A DNA stretch of 64,000 bases from Hybos culiciformis. Taxonomy: Eukaryota; Arthropoda; Insecta; Diptera; Hybotidae. Positions 51,120-64,000 of this stretch are shown piece after piece. The translations under genes were made by a program, and so were the position numbers. The stretch lies in the NCBI GenBank assembly GCA_964007475.1, contig OZ023273.1, positions 59,849,834 through 59,913,833 of the forward strand, in the 5' to 3' direction. Numbering within the stretch: the stretch's first letter is position 1; each line of letters begins with the position of its first letter. The notes beneath the pieces were generated by a model that saw nothing but the letters and a program-made list of their open reading frames with translations, was not told the DNA's origin and searched no databases.

Positions 51120-53238
51120 CTATTAATCGATATAATTAAATGAAAACAATAATGAAAATCGAATCTTGGTCGTACATCCAGTGCATCATATAAAATTATC
51201 CTTCGAATATCAGGGTATTACTAACTATATATTTAAAGAGAAATCAACTTAGTTTTCAAATGTAAGCTGTAAAATTTATTTTCCCAGATTTTTCTGCAAT
51301 AGAAAAATGAAACTGTATAAAAAATATCTGTATAAATATATATATAGTATAAGCAAAAACGTCTTACTAATTTAGCAAATTTATTTATTGACTTTTTAAT
51401 AAATTACATTTTAGGGACAATATTTTTTCAAAAAAAGCAAATTATTTAAACCATAAAAATGAAATCCCAATAGAAATCTATACATAACTAACATAGTATA
51501 GTATGTATATGAAAATTAAAAAAACAAAAAACCCCATATATTAATCCTAAGTGTTTTCGCTTAATTTGGTTATCATCATTTTATGTTGGACTCCCAGTAA
51601 GGAATATTTTATTATTCATTTTGAATTCTTAATTGAATGAACTATATGTGAGAAAAAAAATATTAAATTTATATATAGTTGGAAATATTGTTGGCTGTGT
51701 TGTAGGTTGAGCTAACATTTTTTTTAACTCAAAAAATCTATAACTTTATAATTATTGATTATTGTTTTTACTAATGCAAAATTTAAAAAAAAATTTCAAT
51801 TCATTGTTGACAGCTAAATACATTAAATTTATCAAAGATATCAAATCTTGTTCTATTAAATCAATGCAAAAAATATATACATAAATATACATCATAGCTG
51901 TTATCTTTTGGTCTTAATCCAACATTATTGACCTTAATATACGTATGTGTGTGTATGAATATATAGATTGAAAGTATATTATATCAAAATATTTTCCCAT
52001 ACCTAATCATTTATAGCTTGAAGAAATAAAGAACAAAAAAAAAACCAATTTTATTTACCTAGTGCGGTAATAATTTAATAAAAATATTTAAAATAAAATG
52101 ATCACAATAATTTGTTTGCTTTTTTTTTAACTTAATTTCTTAAATAAATACATATGTATACTATACGAATTTTTATAAATTATGATATTTTAAATTAAGA
52201 GCCGATTACAATTCTGGAATTAATTAGTTGCAGGCATATTAAAGAGCGAGAAACTTGAAGAATTTTTTTTTCGTAATGTTTCAAATTGCCAATTCTTTTT
52301 GTATTAAAATTTGTATAAACTTATTATTTTGAGGCTAACTTGCAATTCAATATATTTTCGTGAAAACTCCAGTAAAAATGAAAATTAAAATAATTGTGTT
52401 CTTACTGTCGTTGATTTTAAGCTATAAGTAATTTTTTTCAGTGTAAAGGTATAAGTTATTTAGATTTCAGACCAAAAATTGTAAAAAAAAAATTTCTCTT
52501 AAATTGAAATAAGTAAAGTAAATGAATTGTTACTCTTTGGTTGTGTGTCATATAGAATTAAGGTATATCGTATATGGATAATAAGTTGAAGTTTAAATTT
52601 AGTATTGCATGAAAAACAACACTGTTGCGTCGGTATAACTGGAAAGTGTAGAAATTTTCAGATAAAATGTTACAAATTCCACTGTTATGTCTTATTCCTA
52701 CAGTTCTATTGCCTTATCTGTTGTATAATTATGAAATATAAAATTAATTTTTTATTATAATTTGATAAATAAGACACTAAAATTTACACAGAAATTTATT
52801 AGTAAAATGTTTCTCTACTACTGAATTTTTTGTAAAAATGTGCCCAAAATTATATAAATTTATAAATCTTTGTTCAGTCAAATTTTTAGAGCTATTTTAA
52901 CAGTATCATCGATCTATATAATTTTTAAAGTTTTAAAAGATTTTGTGAGAGCGATATATTCTTAAAGAAAATAAATATAAGCTGGGGTTGTGATTTAAGA
53001 TTTTTTGTTTAATTTTTTTTTAATTTATATTTTTTGTATGTGACTGAATCCTCTATAATATACATACTTTTAGCTCAAATGGAAATATAAGAAATGTTAA
53101 TAAAAATTCTAGCAAAGATTCATGCATTCAAGCGTATATGTTTTTCAACCCTATCGGGACTATCGGGTACTATCGCGATTGAGAATAATAATTTTAGTTA
53201 TTTTTAATCTCGATTTGATTATTAATTGTACCAAAATA
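51120..53238. other. AT-rich stretch without recognised gene
   Basis: AT-rich sequence with A/T runs. No coding frame, RNA gene or transposon end was recognised. Confidence 0.5.
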
Positions 53239-53362
53239 GTCGGCCGTCTTGGTGTAGTGGTATTCTCATTATCCTATAGTGTGTTCGATTCCCTCCTCGG
53301 GCTGGAATTTGTGTGAATTTTTCAATTGTCCACTTGATCTAAGTGTTTGTGTTGTTTTTTTT
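53239..53362 (+). mobile_element. tRNA-derived SINE, near full length
   Basis: Starts GTCGGCCGTCTTGGTGTAGT, continues GGTATTCTCATTATCCTATA, and has a B-box-like GTTCGATTCCC (53283-53293), then GGGCTGGAATTTGTGTGAAT. It ends with the family tail AATTGTCCACTTGATCTAAG and a T-rich 3' end. It is the cleanest of the four copies and shows that the head is derived from a tRNA (A- and B-box positions about 30 bases apart). The nearby open frame 53122-53316 merely reads through it. Confidence 0.82.
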
Positions 53363-53910
53363 ATAAAACAAGAAAGAAATCTTTTATTGTCACATAAGCT
53401 GTTCTAAGACTCATTCTAAATGTTAAATTAATATTTGTTTAGAAATTTTATTTTATTAATTTCATTTCAAACATTTAAAATTTTAATAAGAAGTAAAAGA
53501 AGAAGTACAATTTTTAACTTTTAAATATTTTGTTTATACAAATCAAACACATATAAATTAAACACTATTTAATTTAAAGTGAACTCAAGAGAATATTGTT
53601 GAAATTTTTAACTAAATGCTCCAAATCTAACAATTAAATTCCCATAAAATAAGGAAAAAAAATTTTTTGGTTTTTTTTGCTTTAAAATCAAATTCTAAGA
53701 AAACTGTTGACAAATTAAATTTAAATTAAGAATAACAAAAATAAATAAAAACAAACATCAAATTAATTTTGAAGCTCTTCTAAATTGGAAACCTTTATGC
53801 ATATCTTTTTTTTTCTCTGTTTTATATCATTCCACAACTTTTAACAAAGGAATACACCAAATTTTGAAGAATTCCTTAAAATTCTTCACACACAAAACTA
53901 ACATAATTAA

Positions 53911-53923
53911 AATAATAATGATA

Positions 53924-53993
<70 letters not shown>
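53911..53993. repeat. (TAA)n microsatellite
   Basis: An imperfect start (AATAATAATGATAATAG) followed by about 66 bases of pure TAA units. It is the longest simple trinucleotide run I saw in the window. Confidence 0.9.
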
Positions 53994-53997
<4 letters not shown>

Positions 53998-56900
53998 CTT
54001 TTAGAGGAAACCATAAAGAAAAATAAAAAAAAAAACCCCGAATTAATTAATCTTTTTCAGATAAAAAGGAACGAAAAACAAGTGAAAAAGAGAGAAAAAA
54101 AAAGAAAGGAAAAACATTAATTAGCACTCGTAATTGGTTGTGCAAAAAAAAAAAAATTTATCAAATAAATAAAAAATCTGGGAATTTAAGTGGTTTTTTT
54201 TTTTTGTTTTCTGTGTGCTTGCTGCATGTTTTCATGACTTCTGTTCTCAGATTTTGCTCCTGCTTGAATTTTCTATATATATATATATGTATATTACGAT
54301 TAGGAAACACGCATGCGCCAATTTTTTTTCTTTTTTTATTTTGCGCTTTTTTCAAGTGTAATTGCATTTAATATACACAACAAATAAGAAGAAAAAAGGT
54401 GCGAAATTTATATTATATAAAAAATACAAAAAAAAAAAAAACTATATATACAAAGAAAGAAAATCCTTGAAAAAATGATAAAAAAAAGATACATAAAATT
54501 ATCCAAATTATTGATTTTTTTTTTGTATATTTCTTTAGAAAGGATAATTAAATTTAAAAAAAAAGAAAAGAAATTTAAAGCTTTAAAAAAATAAAATAAA
54601 ATTTATTTTCAATATGCGTATATAGCTTTAATAATTGCAAAAACGTTAAAATCAAGGTCCAGCGAATTTCACTTATTATAATTGCCGTCTCTTTAGGAGA
54701 GCAATAAATGTTTTTGATGTACCTAAGTCACAATAATTCGTTCCAACAGTAATTTTTAACTTAATTGATTTAATCATTAAATTCAGTACCCAACTGTTAT
54801 GGTTTTGTTAAACCACTAAATTTATTAATCTCCCCAGTGAAGAAAGACCTGATTAAATCATATAACATACTCGAAAATAATCAAAAACAAACTAAGACAG
54901 CAAAACCCATTATTTGCTTATTTGATTCAAATCTATTTTTCGTAATATTACTTAAGTTCAAAAATAGATTTTTCAGCTAAACCAAAGTAGATGATAAAGA
55001 AAATCTAGGTTATTAAAACAAAACCAAGGGTTAGCAAAGTCATATTTTGTAAAATAGTCATATGTTGGACATCAACTGATAATAAGAAAAAAAAAAAAAA
55101 GTTTCTATAATATCTGCAACTGATGCGTCTTTCGCCTACATCCCGTGTATACGCTTATTGAATCCATAAACGCTAAGTAGTTGATTTTTCTTTTTTATTT
55201 TTTGTTTATCAAATTGTTTGGTTGACATAATGTTAGCTTTTTTAATAGTTGACATAATTTTAAGAATATGTATACAATTTTCTAAATTATACACAAAAAA
55301 AAATATTTCTATTTCGATTTAGAAACTTTTTTTTATGTTAATTATTATGATTTTAATTTATTTGCTTAAAATTTAATAGAAAAGAAGTAGGTTTTAAAAT
55401 TTTCGCATTTTAATTTAAAATAAACATTATACCTATTTTCTATTATAAAATACTTTAAACTTCTTTCTTCTAAAGAATTTGAGAAAACCTTATTTTTGAC
55501 ATTCTATGCAAAAAAGTAATATCTTATCATCCATAAAAGTAAATTCATGAAGCACGGAATTGCACAACGTATACGAATTGTATATTTCAACCTGAACGTG
55601 AAGAAATCATCATTTTATAATAAAGAAAATAAATTAAATTTATAATCATTTGTCCAGTTTTTAATATTTTCAAGAAGTGCCAGGAATTAAGAGCGCACTT
55701 TGAAAACAAACCAGATCGGTTTGAATTTAATTGAATATTGCTAGTAGATACATAAAATTAGAATTATTATTAAATCAGAAATAAATTTACAAAAAAAATT
55801 AACTATATATTTTGTATTATTATGCATTCGCTTTCAAAAATAATATTATTATTATTACTATTATTGTACTTAAATGCATTTTATTGAATTTATATAGTTA
55901 TAAAAATGGGAAGTTTGTTAGCAGCCAACCAAAGGTGTTCATCAGTGAACAGCAATTGAAATTTAAATAAGAAATGTATTAAGTATACAAAAAGACCCTC
56001 ATTATAAATTATATACACTTATAGTGAAGCAATAAAGAATCATATTGTTAGTTGAAAGCAAAAAAAAAAATAATATAATTATTTATACAGACGTATCTAC
56101 ACAATACATACATGTATAAAATGTTTAAATATTTATATATATGAAAAAAAAAAAGAAGCAAACAAACAATTACTCTCCATTTCATTCAGAAAATAATTTT
56201 CTATTTTTCTTTCCTTTTAGGTTTTTCATTCTTTTTTATTTATAATTTTATATCAATTTAAAAAAAAAAAAAAAAAAAATTGTATAGTTCTTTGAAAAGA
56301 ATTTTCAACTTTTTTTTTTTTATTTTATGTAATTCATGTGCAATTGCAGTAAAAAAATACTCATATTTACGTCTTTTTTGTTTTATACTTAATTTAAAAT
56401 ATAAAAACAAAAAAAAAAAAACTTATATTTATTATATTTTCTTGCATTTGGTTGCATGTTTAACCCCATTTCATTATAAATGCAATTTTAATTCATTTTT
56501 ATTTCTAAATATTGTATACAAATAAAACTCTCATCTGTTTTAATAATAATTATTATATATATATTTTAAAGTTTAAATCCGGCGTGTTATGTTACACATA
56601 AATAAAGTATATATGATATGGTTTTTTTTTTAAACCAAAACATTTTATATTATGCTATACAGTATGGGTATGTATATATATTTTGTACTTGATGTTTCAC
56701 AGAAATAACATACATAATATATGTGTAATAAAACTATAACAAAACATACGAACATATAAATATTAATGAATTAAAAGAATAAATAAATGTAATTTATATG
56801 AATTTTAAAATAATAATATAATTTCTCTCAGATTATGGTTTTATGGCTAGACAACAACAAAATTCCATTCAAAATGTAATAAGTTGTAAATATTTTAATT

Positions 56901-59900
56901 TGCACCGTTTAATAGTTTTATTTAGCTTAAAAAAAATAAATAAAATTGTGATCAAAATCATTTGTATATTCATTTTTAAAATGTTATTTATTTCTTATAA
57001 TTGTAATAAAATCAATACCATACAATGATGCTAAACCGTCCGTCGCAAAACTAAAAATAAGAATTAAATTTTCCTATTAATTCGTATTTTGCATTATACA
57101 TACATAGTCTTCTTCCATGTTATCAAAGTTTTTCGGTTTTTTTTTTTATCAAATCAACACAGTTTTTACTTTATACTTAGAGATCAAAGTTTTGTTCTTG
57201 TTTGGTCCAATTGAATAAATATACTTCAATTTATAGAAATGTATGTTTTTGAACTTAAGCCTGGGTGTCGTTAAAATAGAATTTAGCAACAGAAAATAGA
57301 ATTATTAAATTAAAGAAAAACTATTAAACTAGGAATGTTGCTAAAATTTTCCAAAGAAATCGTTTTATTGCTTTTCAAAATACGGCCGGCGGTCATTAAT
57401 TGGTTTTTTTTTTCCTTCAAATAATCAATTTTGCTGTGTGATAGATGCAGTTCTCGATTATAGTAATTGTTTGAGTATTCTTTCCACTAAGTATTTGACA
57501 CGACCCTTTTTTTGAACATCGAACAAATTGTGAAGAACAAATCGGGTACGATTTTTTTTCATAACAATTTTTTTTCATGAACGACTTTCACCATGCTTAT
57601 CACTGACAGAAATTCTACCGTGCTTAAATTGTGATTGTGTACATTATGATAAGGTTTTTTAGTATTAAAAGTTTAATAAATTGATTCGATGCCTCCTTCG
57701 ATGCATAGTTTTTACAAAGTTGATGAAAAAACTTACAAATACATTCTATCAAAACATTAAAGCAAAAATATTTGTTTCTAGGGAAACTAAATTACAAAAA
57801 ACAAAATATAAAATTTGAACACCAATTATATTCTATAGTACATTCAGCAGAATAATAATAATCTTTGTTCTGAACAATTTTCATTCTTTAATTGAAGGAA
57901 TAAATTCCATGCAAAACGATAAAATAGTAATTTTAGAAAACTATAATAAAAAAAAATAAATATTCATACGATATTGTATTAATATGAAAATTATTAATTA
58001 ATATGGTTAATTTGTGTATAATTAATTGTTACACTGAATTAAAAAATATAAAAAAATAAACGAATAAAAAATGATATCGTGTTAAAAATGTGCGCCTCCT
58101 ACCATTTAATTGCGCGATAAAAACGCAATGTCTTCGTTTTACTTAGATAAATATTTAATTCATTCTACACACAGATTTGTTTCTCTTTCATTTTAACAAG
58201 ATTAAAAATTAAAATTATAATGATTAGGTATCATTTTTATTCATTACAGGGTGCAAATGTTGAGAATCGCTTTAATAGTTTTAATGATTTTAGTTTTTTT
58301 TTTTTATATCGAAATTATAATTGCCATGAATTAATTGCAATTATAAATGGAAATACTTGTAATATGTTTTACTTGTGTTTACAGAAATTTAAAAATATTT
58401 ATTTGTTATGTCTGTTCGAACAAATATATATGATTTAAATTAACTTTTCATTAAAACTTAAAACATATTTAAGTTTTTATTTCATTAGCATTAGTAACGA
58501 TTGAATTTGAGGTAGCAAACCTTTTTGTACACAATTACAAAGTTAAGCGTTAATTGCTTTAAAATTCATTATGAAGCAGAATTTCATATTTTGGCTATAA
58601 GCAAGTTCTAGTTTTCTGGTTAAAATCCGTAAAATAAACTGTCTTTAGAAATGCACATAAGCCCATTTTTGCATAAAGACCTATGGTTTTAGGTCGGCGA
58701 CCTGGGCAAACAAATAAGTGATTAAGAATTCCTGAACCATCAACTGATGTTGAGAAAGTTTTAATGAAGATTATGACACGTTTTGGATATAAAATTTAAT
58801 ACGCACGATATGTTTTCATTAAATTTCCCTCCGACCGTCCACCGCTAAAATGCTTATCGATTTCAATTCATTTAGCCACCAATCTCGTTCACTCGACTAA
58901 GAATGAGTTTCTACGCTTTAGGTTTGGGATTTAGAAGATCTCAGCGAGCCAAAAAGGGTGTAAATAATTTTCAATGTATTTAAAAGTTTTAATGGATTTC
59001 GGTGAACATTATTATGTTTTATGTCGATTAGAGGAAGCTTAGAAGACCCCAATTGTGTGACCGTTCGATTCGGGTTTGAATTTCGAATAAAATTGTTATA
59101 ACTTATACATAATATATGACTAAATGGTATTGGTATTTGCATACACTATTGAGAGTAACCTAAAAAATTTGTTAAGACGCTACTTATTAAAAGGGTACCT
59201 TAAAGTATCTGAAATCCAAATGTCATATTTCATTTATCTGTATCTACTGTTCCATATTTCTTTAATTAGAAATTAATTTGGGATCTAAGCAAAAATTTTC
59301 TCAGAAAATTTTTCAAGTCGGTATTAAAAGGAATTAGAGTTATCTCTAAATAATTTTTAATTTTTTTAATGCATAAAATAAGTAAATGAATAAAAAAATA
59401 TATGTACATACTTACATTTATTATGTATACGTATATAATGCATTTAAATTTTTATAACACAAAATCTAAATATAATATTTTAATCTGTCTATAATTTTAT
59501 TTTTGATTATTTAATTAAAATTATATATACATGTATATATAATAAGCATAGACATTTTTTCAATATAAACTTCTGAAAGAATGTAAAATATACCGCTAAT
59601 AAAGTTGATATGTTTGTGTTAATTTGCGATTTTACAAATAAATATCGGAAACTTATTAACACTTCTCATTTAAATAGTTTGAAATATTGCCGACGCCGCC
59701 GCTAAGACTGCGGCTCTAATAAAGTCATGAGTATTATTTTAAAATGTGTGAAAAAAAACCACTTTATAAAACTGATATGATTTTTAAATAATAATACCTA
59801 ATAAAATAATAACAAGAATTTTGTTTGTACATAATATATAATTGAAATATTGTTAAGATTATTATTTTAATTCAATTTTTTTTTGTTTTTACATTCGAAA

Positions 59901-61379
59901 AAAGTAAAAACGTTATTCATAATTTTTTTTTAAGCAACCTATATGTGTTGGAACATTTTGTCCACTTTAATGTGACGTTCAACCCGATCGAGGCTAATAT
60001 TGGTAAAAGTGTACTGATTCAAAATACAAAATTTTAAACTAGCTCTTTTGATATCGCACTTAGAGCTCTTTAATTTCTTCTTATATCTACCAAAATTAAA
60101 AATTCAATATAATTATACTTTGGTGCTGAACTTGAACTTTTAATGCTATACATATACAGGTTATGAAAATATGTATACAAAAAATATATAACAGCTGTAC
60201 CTATAATAGCAAACAAGATAAAATTTGCAACAAAAAATCCATCAATAAAATCATTATGAATATTTTTTGAGAAATTAGAAACATAACAAATAATTAAGTA
60301 TCTCGAAAAAATATTATGCAAAAGCATTAAGTTTTCGCTAATGAAACTCAAAATATTTATATATGCAAATATATACTATACCTCTCCCTTACTGTGAGCC
60401 TCGGTGTGGCTTTAATTCCACTGTACAGAAAACTTAAAATTTCAGTTTGAAAGTATAGCGAAGTTCCGAAGTTAATCAAATTTAAATTTGGTTATATTAA
60501 ATATTAAATGCTCATTAATATAATAAATTAAATTACATACATTTTTTTTTCTTTTTATACTAATTTATTTATTTCTGATTCATAAAAACTGATAAAGTCT
60601 TGAAAATAAGTATATATAATCTTGAATTAATGTTTATAAAATAAATAGTGTATGTATACAGTTTGTTTTTTCTCATAAAAATGCTTCACGTCACAATTTT
60701 CAAATAATTCATGGAAAATTCATTACAAAATGATTATAAATACATGTGGTGTAAATAAAAAAAAAAGCATTTTAATGTTTTATTGGAAATAATTTTTTTT
60801 TATCATCATAGCACATTTAATCTCAAAAATTAGTTCATTGGATGCAATTGAGTATAGTGCTAACTTGATAAAAAATAAAAATAAAACACTTTATGGATTT
60901 ATTATGTTGATAGTCAGCATTGAAAGAAACAGATTCAAGTTTGCCAATTTAGGGCAATCATAAATAAGTAATTATACACAAAATGATAATAATAATATAT
61001 AAAATCAATAATTATTATACTTATTTTAATCTCAGCTATTTCTTTTTTTTTTTGTATATTAAGTAGAACTGATTTACCTAGGGAAAATTTTCAATTAACT
61101 GAATGTTTTTTTTTTTTGTTTATAATTAAAAAAAATAAAAAATAATATTTTTAATTAGTGGAAAATTGTTAATTAATTTTCAATAGATTAGAAACAGTAA
61201 AGGGTTTATGAAAGCTTTAGTTGTAATATGTAATATTTGTAATGTATAATATGTAGTGTAGGTACTTGCTACAACGCGATAGTAGAGTTTTTATAGTGTC
61301 CGAGGTACTATTATTGTTAAATTGTTACTAAATGGAAGCTTTGTCATTATGTAGATAAATTACATGCGTATTCTAGCGT
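53994..61379. other. AT-rich stretch without recognised gene
   Basis: Long A/T runs at 54120-54600 and 56260-56420. Between 57360 and 58140 the sequence is less repetitive. Open frames of 60-93 codons (e.g. 60070-60351 minus) are hydrophobic or low in complexity and are not recognised. A possible hAT end is listed separately at 58690. Confidence 0.45.
58690..58712. mobile_element. Possible decayed hAT terminus
   Basis: TAGGTCGGCGACCTGGGC resembles the GGTCGGCAACCTG-type ends seen at 3665 and 38584, but no partner end or duplication was found. Weak. Confidence 0.25.
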
Positions 61380-61700
61380 TTGCGAATTTTTAAGGTTTGA
61401 AATGAAAAGGCGCGCCGCCATTAACAAATTTGTTTTAATTACTAATTTCATCCAGCAATTACAACATCCAATATAATGTTTTATTTTTAATTATAATTTC
61501 CTATTTAATTTTGGAACTTGAACAACGCAAATTAAATTATAATTACACGGCAATTATTTTTCCCGTACTTTTAGGCCTTGCTGCATTCTAATCGTAATAA
61601 ATTGTTATTATTTATAAAAATGCAGCCTGACGTTTTTTGAATAAAGCAAACTTAATTTGATCACTCAGCAATTGACAGGCTCTTGAAGTGTCGATTATAT
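61380..61700. promoter_or_regulatory. Candidate regulatory block with homeodomain-type sites
   Basis: Compared with its surroundings this stretch has few homopolymer runs and is dense in TAATTA/TAATTAC-like cores (e.g. TTTAATTACTAATTTC near 61433 and AAATTATAATTACACG near 61533), with GGCGCGCCGCC near 61410. Such a mix is expected of a developmental enhancer in the upstream part of an msh locus. This is inference only. TAATTA cores are also common in AT-rich DNA. Confidence 0.25.
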
Positions 61701-63270
61701 ATATATAAATATTTCTATTGTGTGTCTACAAGAAATGAGTTTTATTTTTCTTTTATTAAGTATTATAATTTTCTTACTAATTTTTATTGTTGTTTATTTT
61801 TATTATATTTATTATTTATATTTATTACATTAATTTGTGCATAAAACTGAAATTCCAGCATTGCATGTCTGAAAACATATTATTTTTTATTGGAATTAAA
61901 ATTTGATGATTTTAAATACAGGAAAAAGTTGAATAAACTATTTTTTTCCTTTTTTTTTTTTTATTATTTTTGGGAATGAAAAATCTTTGGAAAATTTTGC
62001 ATGCGCTTATGGTCTGCATAAAATTTGTATACACATATATTATAAAGTATATTGTGTACGGAGTCATATATTTTACCATTTCACTTGAACAAATACAATT
62101 ATAGAAAAACAAATAACACATAGATATATACTTATATGTGTACATATATTTGTTTAAATTTTCATTTGGTGCGATTTAACACCAGGTATTAAAAAAAAAT
62201 CTTCATGAAAAAAATGAAACTTTTGTGTGAAAGAATGATTAATGTTTTGTCAATTTAATTTGCATAAAAAATAATAATAAGAATAATTTGCATATTATTG
62301 TAATTTACACATATAATGCACGATAATAACAAAATTTGCACTGTCTTATTTTTATATAAATATATAGCTATAATTTCACTATACATTGTATAAGTATAGA
62401 CAATATGTAAAGCGAAAAATTGTTAACACTGAAAATAATTTGTAATTTAATTAGACAATGTGTAGCAAACAAAAAATGTGTTTAAAAATAGTGTCATTTT
62501 ATTTTAAATATTTTTGAAAACAAGATAAATATCTTTTTATACAACTTCTATTCGCGCAGTGTAATCATTTTTCCATCCAAAAATTTCCATTTAACAAATT
62601 TCCACATTTTGTCAACGTGCTGAAGCCTTTTCACACAAAGTTGGAGCGTAACATCAAAATTTCAAATATGAGGAAATTATCAATAAATAGTTATAGCTTG
62701 CAGGCAATCTTTTGGAACAACTTGTTTCGAAGTACTCTCCATAAAAAAACTTTGACTTCAACGGCCACTCGGACCACCCTAACTAATAAATAGGTACAAT
62801 AAAATTCAAGATCATAATTATGAATAAATATAAAAAAAAATTATACCATAAAAATGTTTCCACACTAATTAACCTGCAATCAAATTTACTTGCGTCAATG
62901 CATGTAATTCGTCTAATTAGACAAAAAAAATGTATTTCAATGAACAATATTCCTATTGGAAATTGAACAAAAATGTTTTATTTAAAAATATTGATTGTAA
63001 CGCGCCATATTAATATAAAAAAAAAAAAAGTTTTTCAATATATATGTAAGCATTGAAAATTTAATTGGCACCCTTTTTCAGCTTAATTAACTGAAAATTA
63101 TTGTTAATGAAATTTAAAAAAAAAAAAAATTAATGACTAATTCATAAATTTTTGAATTAAACCACATCAAAATATTAAATATTAAATCAAACCACAAAAG
63201 ATTAAAAAGATTGGGTCCCTACAACAAAATGTGTTTGTTCTCTATATATATAACTTTTGTTTAACCCGAA
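61701..63270. other. AT-rich spacer with one TAATTA palindrome
   Basis: No gene was recognised. GTCTAATTAGAC at 62911-62922 is a perfect 12-base palindrome centred on a TAATTA core and could bind a homeodomain dimer. The rest is AT-rich. Confidence 0.4.
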
Positions 63271-63272
63271 TA

Positions 63273-63492
63273 TACAAGGTGTTTTATTTTTATAATTTTT
63301 TTTTTAATTAATTACAAATTATCTTTAGAAAAGACACACATAAATAGTTTACAGAATTTAATTCATTCAACGACTTAAAAATATTTTCGCTCTGAACTCA
63401 GTATATATAATTTGAAATTCAATTTTATGACATTTGGTGTAAAAATAGTGTTACAATAAAAAAAAATTAAACACATTTTAGATCACCCTGTA
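63273..63492. mobile_element. Mariner-like miniature element
   Basis: The left end TACAAGGTGTTTTATTTTT and the reverse complement of the right end, TACAGGGTGATCTAAAATG, are short inverted repeats. They resemble the TACAGGGTG-type ends common in insect mariner elements. TA dinucleotides flank both sides (63271-63272 and 63493-63494), matching the TA target duplication of Tc1/mariner. It is 220 bases long with no transposase frame. Confidence 0.55.
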
Positions 63493-63494
63493 TA

Positions 63495-64000
63495 AATGGC
63501 ATATTTTTATATATTTTTTGATAAATGTTTTTTTAAACGCACCATTAAATATTATTCTCCCTCGAATTCTCCTTAGTTCCCTACATTACTGTTTTTTTTT
63601 TTCAATATAAAAAGACCATTTTGATTGTTAATTTTTAATTCAAGGAAAAACCGCAAAAAGGATATATGTATATAAAATAATATTTCCTCTGAATATCCTT
63701 ATTTTGCAAAAAAAAAAAGAAAAAAAAAGAAATGAAAATATAAATTTTTTATTTTAAGGGAATGTATATCGAATTTTTTTGGGTTCGAAAAAAAAAAAAA
63801 AAAACTATTATTATTAAATGGAAAAATAATAATGATGGTTACCACCTTTAAAATAAAGGTACAACAGTCTTAAAAAAAATGTTATATACATACTATTATA
63901 CTATATTTAAAAATAATTTGAGAAGTTCTTTTTCAAATTATCATTACAGAATGAATTGTAGTTACGAAAAAAAAAAACAATTAGTATATTTTTAGGGTAC
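63495..64000. other. AT-rich end of window
   Basis: Poly(A)/poly(T) tracts. Nothing recognised. Confidence 0.5.

Noticed and set aside
53911..53993. CRISPR-like or structured repeat array
   Set aside because: Simple TAA microsatellite without spacers. The window is eukaryotic.
60070..60351. 93-codon minus-strand frame with a hydrophobic stretch
   Set aside because: Hydrophobic codons dominate any AT-rich frame. No recognised membrane-protein family.

Overview
This looks like a gene-poor stretch of an insect nuclear genome. It is strongly AT-rich by eye (not computed), full of long A and T runs, and almost without long open frames. The one gene I can defend is on the minus strand: the last two visible coding exons (42489-42681 and 42150-42291) of a muscle segment homeobox gene (msh/Drop, Msx class). 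Together they encode a complete Msx-type homeodomain and a conserved C-terminal tail ending in a stop codon. The intron between them is 197 bases long, has GT/AG borders and splits the codon of homeodomain Trp48. The upstream exon opens in mid-codon with a good acceptor, so the N-terminal coding exon(s) lie further upstream. I could not find them in the 21 kb up to position 64000.

Everything else that I recognise is mobile DNA or its debris. Elements with eight-base target-site duplications, the hAT signature, lie at 3665-3901, 38584-39003, 49616-51111 and 50262-50741. The fourth is inserted inside the third, and a smaller insertion (50098-50232) probably sits there too. A hAT transposase C-terminal remnant is at 19614-19838 (minus), and lone hAT-like ends are at 4736-4785 and perhaps 58690-58712. 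Long terminal-inverted-repeat elements without a transposase frame lie at 5059-6453, 7768-8139, 15153-17597, 22921-23834 and 25878-26493, with a mariner-like miniature at 63273-63492. tRNA-derived SINE copies are at 34250-34386, 35469-35506, 37495-37602 and 53239-53362. A LINE reverse-transcriptase tail with its poly(A) run is at 28598-28865 (minus).

The most unusual region is 15153-17597. It is an inverted-repeat element with rearranged arms that contains a 773-base near-palindrome with a GC-rich centre, a tRNA-like fragment, and about 3.3 copies of a 73-base tandem repeat made of small dyads. The GC-rich centre of that palindrome resembles the GC-rich core that is duplicated inside the separate inverted-repeat element at 7768-8139, although the arms of the two elements look unrelated.

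Layout: 1-42 kb is the 3' flank of the homeobox gene, with scattered transposons. 42.1-42.7 kb holds the exons. 42.7-64 kb is probably a long upstream intron and/or 5' flank, where the hAT nest and possible developmental enhancers lie. The organism cannot be fixed beyond insect from this window.
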